A stretch of 13,065 nt of DNA from a bacterium (GTDB taxonomy: Bacteria > Spirochaetota > JAHITG01). Position numbers and translations under genes: made by a program. A model generated the notes under the pieces. It saw only the letters and a program-made list of their open reading frames with translations, made no database searches and was not told the origin of the DNA. Shown in pieces: positions 8,801 to 13,065 of the stretch; within the stretch, counting starts at the first letter, position 1; each line of letters begins with the position of its first letter. Where the stretch lies: assembly GCA_028711675.1 (NCBI GenBank), contig JAQTRT010000058.1, positions 1-13,065 of the forward strand. Direction: 5' to 3'.

Positions 8801-11800
8801 GGGTATATTTTGTGGTCCCGAACCAGTTATTGGTGATCCTTACAGAGGAAGAAAACTGGAACGCGAAATGGGCATTACCGGCCATATTGTTTTTCTCCAG
8901 CATAGCCGCGCCGGCCGGATTCAGCCTGATACCGTTGGTATTACTGCTGATGGTATTAAGGAGGATACCGGAAGATGAATTCGTATAACGGATACCACAC
9001 ACTGAACGGGAAATGGTGTTGAATGTGACCAGTGTATTGGTCGATCCGGCCAGATACAGGCCTGTCTGGTCATGTCCTCTGATGCTGTTACCCAAGATCC
9101 TCGCCTCATCCGCCTGATCGATATAAACACCAAAGTCCTGGCTGCTCCCGAAAATAGTATTATTCGAGACAATGTTATTAACTGCGTTGTCCCCGCTGAT
9201 GGAAAGGCCGTACATCCCGTTGGAACAGATCCGGTTCAGACTGATCTGGTTGTTCGATGAAGCACCCGACAGTATGATCCCGTTGGTTATGTTCTGAGCG
9301 ATGATGTTCCCGGCAATCCAGTTCTTCGCGGAATCAAGGAAACGGAATCCGGTATCCTGGCCTTTCGCAATATTGCTCCGGATGCTGTTATGGTAAGCGC
9401 CGTTCGAGGTCACAACCAGGCCGTTCCCGCGATTATTAACAAAAGTATTCCCGTGAATCAGGTTATTGGTCCCGCTGGCATGGAACCGGATACCGGCCTT
9501 GTCATTGTCCATGATGAGGTTGGACCGTATGGTCCAGGACCACATGTAAGTATTGGTGACATTGATGCCGTAACACTGGCCCGGCCCGGAGATCCGGTTA
9601 TACGTGATCGTGCCGCCCACGATCGAGTCAGGATGGAAATTGATACCGGCCACGGCATTGGAACAGAAAACATTCTGCGAGATCCAGTTCCAGGCGGCAT
9701 ACCCTTCAAAGGAAAGGCCATAACGGCTGTTCCCGATAATGCGGTTGGACCGGATGGTATTGTTCTCGCCTTCTATCAGGATGCCGTAATCCTGCGTGCT
9801 GCCCCAGATATGGTTCGTGTAAATACAGTTGGCACGGCCGCTCACGATATAGATGCCGGCATAATCATTGGAAAATATCTCGTTCTTCAGGAAATAATTG
9901 TAATGCGTATATCCGGGCTGATAAACACCGCTTATCTCATTCCCGTAGATACGGTTCCCTTTTATTATATTGTAATCGCTGTCCAGGTTGTAGATGCCGT
10001 AATCCTGGTCCCTTCCCCAGATACTGTTGGAAAGTATGGAATTAAATGCGTAATCAGTACCGCCGCCTGGCATGAAATCAAGCCTGATGCCGGCCGTACT
10101 GTTGGAATAGATTTGATTTCTGATGATCAGATTTGTCCAGGCCGCATTTTTCAGGAAAATACCGTTTGTGTAATCTTTGATCACGAAACCGCGGATGACG
10201 ACCCTGGTCGTGTTAGTGATCCAGAAAGCGCTGTTGGAAAGAGACGCGCCGTTCAGGACAGGCGGTGTATTGGATAAGGCCGTAAAAACCATGTACCCCG
10301 GATTCTTGTTCGAATAGATAATGACACGTGTATCATAAGTACCAGGGAACACATAGGTAGTGGCTGAGGTGACGTTCACGCCCGGGATCATGCGGCTGGC
10401 GGCTCTCTGGATGGTCCGGAACGGAGCCGTGAACCGGCCGTCGTTCCCGTCATTACCGCTGTCGTCGTCCACATAGAAAGGCCCTTCGTACAGGACCGTA
10501 AAGGCCGATTCCTTCCAGCCCATGTCAGGAGCTGTGCCGCTGAACGTATCGGAAACACCGGGGATATTCGTGCCCGAATCCACAGCCGAACTCAGGGCTG
10601 AAACGATGGTACAGGAAGTGGATGTATCGAGCCGCGGGTCCTGGAAAGTATTATGGCTTCCCCAGATGAAATTGCCGCCGTTGGTCGGCCCGCCGTAATT
10701 GCCGTACGAGCAGTTATGATCCGCCAGAACAAGGCCCGAAGAGAAGTTTCGGATCCCGTAATCGTCCGCCGTATTGCCGTTGGACAGGACGATATTATTG
10801 AACATGGTGCCTGAAGACGTATTGTCCCACTGGATACCGTTGGACACCGAACTGAGGACAACGGTGTTGTTCACGAGACCGGTACCCAGGGCCGAACCCG
10901 TGACCCTGATGCCGTGGTAATTGTGACGGTAGATCAGGTTCCGGTTGATGTCGCTGTCATCGCCGTCAGACAGGGATATCCCCACACCCTGGTCCCTGAT
11001 GATATTGGTCAGGATATAATTGTTGTCCGCCTGGTCATTGATGATATAGATACCGTACATGCTGTTTGACGCGATCACGTTATGGACGATGTAATTCCCG
11101 GCAGCCTGGCCGCCTCCGGGCATGGTGATGCCCTCATACAGGTTGTTGTGCAGGTGATTGTACCTGATCCGGTTGTTGTTCCCTGCGCCGGTGAGCATGA
11201 TACCGGCATCCTGGTTCAGGCCGTGGATGTCGTTGCTGTACACCGTATTGCCCCACGATATGAGCACAATCCCGTTATTCTCATTAGAAAAGATATCGTT
11301 CCCTTTGACCAGGTTGGCTGAAGCGCTGCCGTCCAGAATAATGCCGTTGGTCTGGCCGTGGTGGATCCTGTTGAACCGGACCTCGTTCCCGTCGCCGTCC
11401 ATGATCCGGATCCCGTGGGCCTGGCCTGATCCCCAGACATGGTTGGTCAGGATATAATTGCCGTCCGCACTGTCCGAATCCAGGTTGATCCCGTACCGGA
11501 TGTTCGAGTAAATAACGTTCTTGAGAATGTAATTGTTGCCGCCTCCGTATATATTGATCCCGATGTTGAACCGGGTGATGGTGTTCGACTCCGCGAAATT
11601 ATTGGGCGAATCGCCGAATACGATGCCTTCTCCTATCCCGCGGCCTGACATATAATTGGTCTCGATCCTGTTGAACTGAGCACCGCCGGTATCGATCTGA
11701 ACGCCGATGGCATTGGAAATGAAATCGTTCTGCGAAATGCGGTTGTTCTCGGGATTGCCGTTCAGGTATATGCCCGCCGTCTGATTGACGAACCTGTTGA

Positions 11801-13065
11801 ACCTGATGAAATTCCATGTGGCGCCCATGAGATAGATACCGTCGCCCAGCACAGCTCCCAGGAACGCATTGGAAAGGATGGACTGATTGGCGCTGGCCAC
11901 GTACAGGCCGGCGATGTTATTGGAATAGATGCTGTTCCTGACGACTTCCGAATAATCGGCGCCTGTGAACAGTTCGATCCCCCTGGTGTTCTGCTGGCGG
12001 ATACAATTGGACCGGATCACGGTCCTGTCCGCATAGATGACGTTGATCCCCCTGTTCTGATTGGTCCCGTAAAAGCGGTTGAGCTTGATGTAATTCTGGT
12101 TCGCGTAATCCGAATTGATATAGATCCCGTTCTGGTCATTGGAGTACAGGGTGTTATTCCAGATCATGTTATTGCTGGAAACACCTGTAATGAGGAGACC
12201 GCTTTCCGTATAGGCTTTGATCACAAAACTGCCGATCAGGCAGAAACTGGCATTGGTGAGCTTAATGCCGCAGTTGGTGGTGCCGCTTCCGTCAAGGATC
12301 GGTCTGGTATTGGAGAGCCGCGTAAAGACCATATAGCCCGGGTTCTTGTTCGAGGAGACCGTCACTCTCTCCGTATAGGTGCCGGGGAACACATAGGTCG
12401 TGGCCGAGACCACGCCGGGCATCATGGCATTGGCCGCCCGCTGGATGGTCCGGAAGGGCGATGTGAACCTGCCGTCGTTCCCGTCATTCCCGCTGTCATC
12501 GTCCACATAGAAAGGACCCTGGTTGACCATGGAGAAAGGCGATTCCAGCCATCCCATGTCCGGCCCCATGCCCGTGTAAATATCGGAGATACCGGGAAGA
12601 TTGGTTGCGGTATCAACAGCCGGGCTCAGAGCTGAGGTGATGCCGAACGAGGATGTGGTATCCAACATCGGATCGCTGAACGCGTTCCCGTTCCCCCAGA
12701 TGATGCCGCCGTTGGTTTGACCGGCCGAGTTCCCGTAGAGGTCGTTGAGCGCGGCATAGACCAGGACGGTCGAGCTCTGATCTATCTCGTAATCACCGGC
12801 CCCGGTGCCGTTCGAGAGGATGATATTATTATACATCGTACCGCTGGAAACGCCGCTCCAGAGGATACCGTCCTCTCCCCCGCTGCCGAACACTGTGTTA
12901 TTGGCGATAAGCATGTTACTGGCCGTGGTATCGACGGTTATACCATACTCCTGGTTATCCAGGATCAGATTCCTGTATACCTTTGTATATTTGGCTGCAG
13001 CGATATAAATACCGTAATCCTGGATTGAACCGCCGATCCTGTTCGAGGCTATGACCGTACCCACG
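5859..13065 (-). CDS. giant modular right-handed parallel beta-helix protein, N-terminus outside window
   Basis: An uninterrupted frame of about 2,400 codons runs from the right edge to the TGA at 5859-5861. The GTG at 13064 is not a credible start because coils are already under way there, so the gene begins beyond the window. Residues below are counted from 13064. The protein is made of coils of 22-26 residues with the pattern GI.I....N.I..N.I.SN, the NosD/PbH1-type parallel beta-helix with Asn ladders. Residues 1-175 end one module. A second runs 183-853, a third 861-1440 (followed by a fibronectin-like domain to 1557) and a fourth 1564-2111. Modules two to four each start with GPFYVDDDSG and a DUF1565-like head. 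Two more fibronectin-like domains (about 2115-2310) and a FlgD-Ig/sorting-like domain (about 2315-2401) follow. Such proteins are typically surface-exposed or secreted adhesins or polysaccharide-binding proteins. Some beta-helix proteins are lyases, but I see no conserved catalytic set. The frame is intact, which argues that the protein is made. Confidence 0.88.
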   Translation of the reverse strand, partial: VGTVIASNRIGGSIQDYGIYIAAAKYTKVYRNLILDNQEYGITVDTTASNMLIANNTVFGSGGEDGILWSGVSSGTMYNNIILSNGTGAGDYEIDQSSTVLVYAALNDLYGNSAGQTNGGIIWGNGNAFSDPMLDTTSSFGITSALSPAVDTATNLPGISDIYTGMGPDMGWLESPFSMVNQGPFYVDDDSGNDGNDGRFTSPFRTIQRAANAMMPGVVSATTYVFPGTYTERVTVSSNKNPGYMVFTRLSNTRPILDGSGTTNCGIKLTNASFCLIGSFVIKAYTESGLLITGVSSNNMIWNNTLYSNDQNGIYINSDYANQNYIKLNRFYGTNQNRGINVIYADRTVIRSNCIRQQNTRGIELFTGADYSEVVRNSIYSNNIAGLYVASANQSILSNAFLGAVLGDGIYLMGATWNFIRFNRFVNQTAGIYLNGNPENNRISQNDFISNAIGVQIDTGGAQFNRIETNYMSGRGIGEGIVFGDSPNNFAESNTITRFNIGINIYGGGNNYILKNVIYSNIRYGINLDSDSADGNYILTNHVWGSGQAHGIRIMDGDGNEVRFNRIHHGQTNGIILDGSASANLVKGNDIFSNENNGIVLISWGNTVYSNDIHGLNQDAGIMLTGAGNNNRIRYNHLHNNLYEGITMPGGGQAAGNYIVHNVIASNSMYGIYIINDQADNNYILTNIIRDQGVGISLSDGDDSDINRNLIYRHNYHGIRVTGSALGTGLVNNTVVLSSVSNGIQWDNTSSGTMFNNIVLSNGNTADDYGIRNFSSGLVLADHNCSYGNYGGPTNGGNFIWGSHNTFQDPRLDTSTSCTIVSALSSAVDSGTNIPGVSDTFSGTAPDMGWKESAFTVLYEGPFYVDDDSGNDGNDGRFTAPFRTIQRAASRMIPGVNVTSATTYVFPGTYDTRVIIYSNKNPGYMVFTALSNTPPVLNGASLSNSAFWITNTTRVVIRGFVIKDYTNGIFLKNAAWTNLIIRNQIYSNSTAGIRLDFMPGGGTDYAFNSILSNSIWGRDQDYGIYNLDSDYNIIKGNRIYGNEISGVYQPGYTHYNYFLKNEIFSNDYAGIYIVSGRANCIYTNHIWGSTQDYGILIEGENNTIRSNRIIGNSRYGLSFEGYAAWNWISQNVFCSNAVAGINFHPDSIVGGTITYNRISGPGQCYGINVTNTYMWSWTIRSNLIMDNDKAGIRFHASGTNNLIHGNTFVNNRGNGLVVTSNGAYHNSIRSNIAKGQDTGFRFLDSAKNWIAGNIIAQNITNGIILSGASSNNQISLNRICSNGMYGLSISGDNAVNNIVSNNTIFGSSQDFGVYIDQADEARILGNSIRGHDQTGLYLAGSTNTLVTFNTISRSVCGIRYTNSSSGILLNTISSNTNGIRLNPAGAAMLEKNNMAGNAHFAFQFSSSVRITNNWFGTTKYTQIAGMVSNFNTPSDLIPYRLFGPFDIMAGADVDTLPRVTWVTGYVPGGNSVTLTWTKTSGADFAKYNIYQSSYPTRFSNLTYQDVVTQVNNINITNIVLSGISAGTQYFYVTAMDMPGTIYTNECWYSREAKVIVSGPASNAGPFYVDDDSGLDANPGTFSQPFRTIQRAANAMMPGVSSATTYVFPGVYREKVIVSSNKNPGFMVITKLSNELPVLNGSHLSNFAFRLTNTGRILIKNLAIQNYSNAFLLLNNARSNILSLNQVFSNEYTGIFINGGGYNTIKSNSIHNNSVGGILLDNASVDNYILNNHIYSNVSYGVVLVNGNVWGTVLLHNRIHGANQDEGVYINQSDRNTVRSNEIYMNDQNGVFLTSGTRLNMIRENNIYSNDLRGIYNWVNSSESNFFVNNDIWGANQDYGIQLQDPHYILIQSNRIFNNVTGIYVMGGTLKPYLFDNSIYNNASDGCLFSSGSGVKMKRNRVFQNQSYGVVVNGTCWSNEFLCNSIFSNLLYGIYINSESSDNNSLLTNYIFGNQGNGVEVLDSDNNLVYRNVIHHNTGTAICLRGAGTNNCIINNTVVGSVSSNGIYAADTSAGIILNNIILSNGNGDDYGIRSVSTGNVIFAYNILYGNRNDPTNGNVIWGNGNQFQNPLIETVTSFTITSSLSSAVDQGTNYFSEPFNGIGLDIGFKESLFLMAGIDTNAPNPNPAVLSVQVLSSSVIRWTAQAGSDASPPVWYQYMGSVNTNTNGAWTTVNQTSLAGLTPNTYYSQRVRMRDSSTNSNTGQWSGYAGRYTFANPPYHARLIELNEAEDVQILWELYGNPGYTEYYVERADDVNFIGNLTLIKNWSTGTNVNDYGLNYYLGYYYRIKARNRDGVETVWVVVEKPGHYSEGRKFRNNIIKSCSGEKVVYQHLFKENGNVEALIYDMTGTIVKTYQKKTGIKDQVIILEWDGRDDKGRCCAPGYYILYVKPDKARYKIIIW
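5862..6118 (-). other. C-terminal FlgD-Ig / type IX sorting-like domain
   Basis: The last 85 or so residues contain GNVEALIYDMTGTIVKTYQ, EWDGRDDKGRCCAPGYYILY and end in KARYKIIIW. This is the pattern of the FlgD Ig-like domain and of type IX secretion type A sorting domains (V.IYD..G..V, WDGRD..G....G.Y, basic then hydrophobic end). In type IX systems such a domain directs outer-membrane passage and is removed. In other phyla it occurs without a known system, so the role here is inferred. Confidence 0.65.
6120..6716 (-). other. two C-terminal fibronectin III-like domains of the beta-helix protein
   Basis: The first (about 6390-6716) reads VIRWTAQAGSD, AGLTPNTYYSQRVRMRDSS. The second (about 6120-6390) reads VQILWELYGNPGYTEYYVER and YYLGYYYRIKARNRDGVET. 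Both show the Trp, LTP.T.Y and Y..R..A.N features of fibronectin III-like folds. They probably act as a stalk between the helices and the C-terminal domain. Confidence 0.65.
6732..7019 (-). repeat. conserved module tail, copy 3
   Basis: It encodes NNIILSNG, NGNVIWGNGNQFQNPLI, SFTITSSLSSAVDQGTN and GLDIGFKES. It closes the fourth module and leads into the C-terminal fibronectin-like pair. It is shorter and more diverged near its end (FSEPFNGIG in place of the PGISD segment). Confidence 0.7.
8139..8375 (-). repeat. DUF1565-like head cassette, copy 3
   Basis: It encodes GPFYVDDDSGLDANPG, PFRTIQRAANAMMPG, TTYVFPGVYREKV, SSNKNPGFMVI and PVLNGSH. It lacks the repeated NDG of copies 1 and 2 and is closer to the general DUF1565 form (D.NPGTF). 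It starts 2,109 bases after copy 2 in transcription order. Confidence 0.8.
8395..8702 (-). other. internal fibronectin III-like domain of the beta-helix protein
   Basis: The chain leaves the beta-helix pattern and reads VTLTWTKTSGADFAKYNIYQ, later LSGISAGTQYFYVTAMD and SREAKVIVSG. The Trp in the B strand and the Y.VTA.D strand are typical of fibronectin III-like modules. It sits between the third module and head copy 3, where other modules carry the conserved tail. Confidence 0.65.
10242..10484 (-). repeat. DUF1565-like head cassette, copy 2
   Basis: It encodes GPFYVDDDSGNDGNDG, PFRTIQRAASRMIPG, TTYVFPGTYDTRV, SSNKNPGYMVF-like sequence (YSNKNPGYMVF) and PVLNGASLSN. It has two extra residues (NV) before the TSATTYVFPG strand compared with the other copies. 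It opens the module that lacks the usual tail and ends in a fibronectin-like domain instead. Confidence 0.8.
10506..10805 (-). repeat. conserved module tail, copy 2
   Basis: It encodes NNIVLSNG, NGGNFIWGSHNTFQDPRL, SALSSAVDSGTN and APDMGWKES. It closes the second module and is followed within about 25 bases by head copy 2. It aligns with copies 1 and 3 over the whole length. Confidence 0.7.
12282..12518 (-). repeat. DUF1565-like head cassette, copy 1
   Basis: It encodes GPFYVDDDSGNDGNDG, then PFRTIQRAANAMMPG, TTYVFPGTYTERV, SSNKNPGYMVF and RPILDGSG. This is the N-terminal cap and first coils of a right-handed beta-helix, as in DUF1565-type proteins (acidic Gly/Asn loop, PF.TIQ.A, PG.Y). It starts 2,034 bases upstream of copy 2 in transcription order. 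The first 47 bases match copy 2 at 44 positions, so the two derive from a duplication. The acidic DDDSGNDGNDG loop could bind calcium; that is inference. Confidence 0.8.
12540..12836 (-). repeat. conserved module tail, copy 1
   Basis: It encodes NNIILSNG, then NGGIIWGNGNAFSDPML, SFGITSALSPAVD and GMGPDMGWLES. This closes the first, incomplete beta-helix module and lies just before head copy 1. The pattern (IWG..N.F.DP.L, S.L..AVD.GTN, PD.GW.ES) resembles the closing segment of choice-of-anchor beta-helix proteins, where remaining coils give way to a cap. Confidence 0.7.

Noticed and set aside
9390..10277. A 295-codon plus-strand open frame opposite the beta-helix gene
   Set aside because: It lies entirely inside the giant gene; its translation is a low-complexity Ile/Val/Asp/Pro mix typical of the reverse of Asn/Ile/Gly-rich coils, with no domain pattern.
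6720..12520. NosD copper-enzyme accessory protein or pectate-lyase activity
   Set aside because: The match is to the shared parallel beta-helix fold only. NosD is far shorter and sits with nos genes, and no conserved Asp/Arg catalytic cluster stands out here.
13062..13064. GTG as start codon of the beta-helix gene
   Set aside because: The frame is open to the window edge and the first residues are already mid-coil with no signal peptide, so the true start lies outside.

Overview
The window is about 13 kb of a bacterial genome in which every supportable gene lies on the minus strand. It is a cluster of exported, repeat-rich envelope proteins with no housekeeping gene, RNA gene, mobile element or CRISPR array. 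In transcription order (right to left) it contains four genes. The first is a giant right-handed parallel beta-helix protein, open at the right edge of the window. The second is an 848-residue protein with a predicted seven-bladed propeller, fibronectin-like domains and a Lys/Glu/Pro repeat linker. The third is a 673-residue exported protein made almost wholly of tetratricopeptide repeats (TPR). The fourth is a PorV/UPF0164-type outer-membrane beta-barrel with a TPR tail, cut by the left edge.

Signal peptides, a predicted outer-membrane barrel and a FlgD/type IX-like C-terminal Ig domain indicate a Gram-negative (diderm) bacterium. This mix of PorV/UPF0164 barrels, exported TPR proteins and giant beta-helix proteins with fibronectin and FlgD-Ig tails is common in Spirochaetota and in uncultured phyla such as Elusimicrobiota, Firestonebacteria and Omnitrophota. 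The phylum cannot be fixed from this sequence alone.

Layout: 1-1112 is the truncated barrel-TPR gene. 1113-1125 is a 13-base spacer inside a 12-base tandem duplication. 1126-3147 is the TPR gene, which overlaps the previous gene's end by 11 bases. 3137-5683 is the propeller/fibronectin gene. 5684-5858 is a 175-base AT-rich spacer holding a candidate promoter, a perfect 12-base palindrome and a ribosome binding site. 5859-13065 is the beta-helix gene. The last three genes in transcription order look like one tightly coupled operon; the giant gene may be co-transcribed or separately promoted.

The giant protein is built from large modules. Each opens with a conserved DUF1565-like head (FYVDDDSG...PFRTIQRA...FPG.Y) and continues with about 16-21 beta-helix coils. 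Two complete modules and the incomplete first one close with a conserved tail, while the middle module ends in a fibronectin-like domain instead. A pair of fibronectin-like domains and a FlgD-Ig/sorting-like domain end the protein. The working inference is that the giant protein is exported to the surface or secreted, and that the neighbouring barrel, TPR and propeller proteins are part of the envelope machinery or complex that exports, anchors or uses it. No biochemical function can be assigned with confidence.
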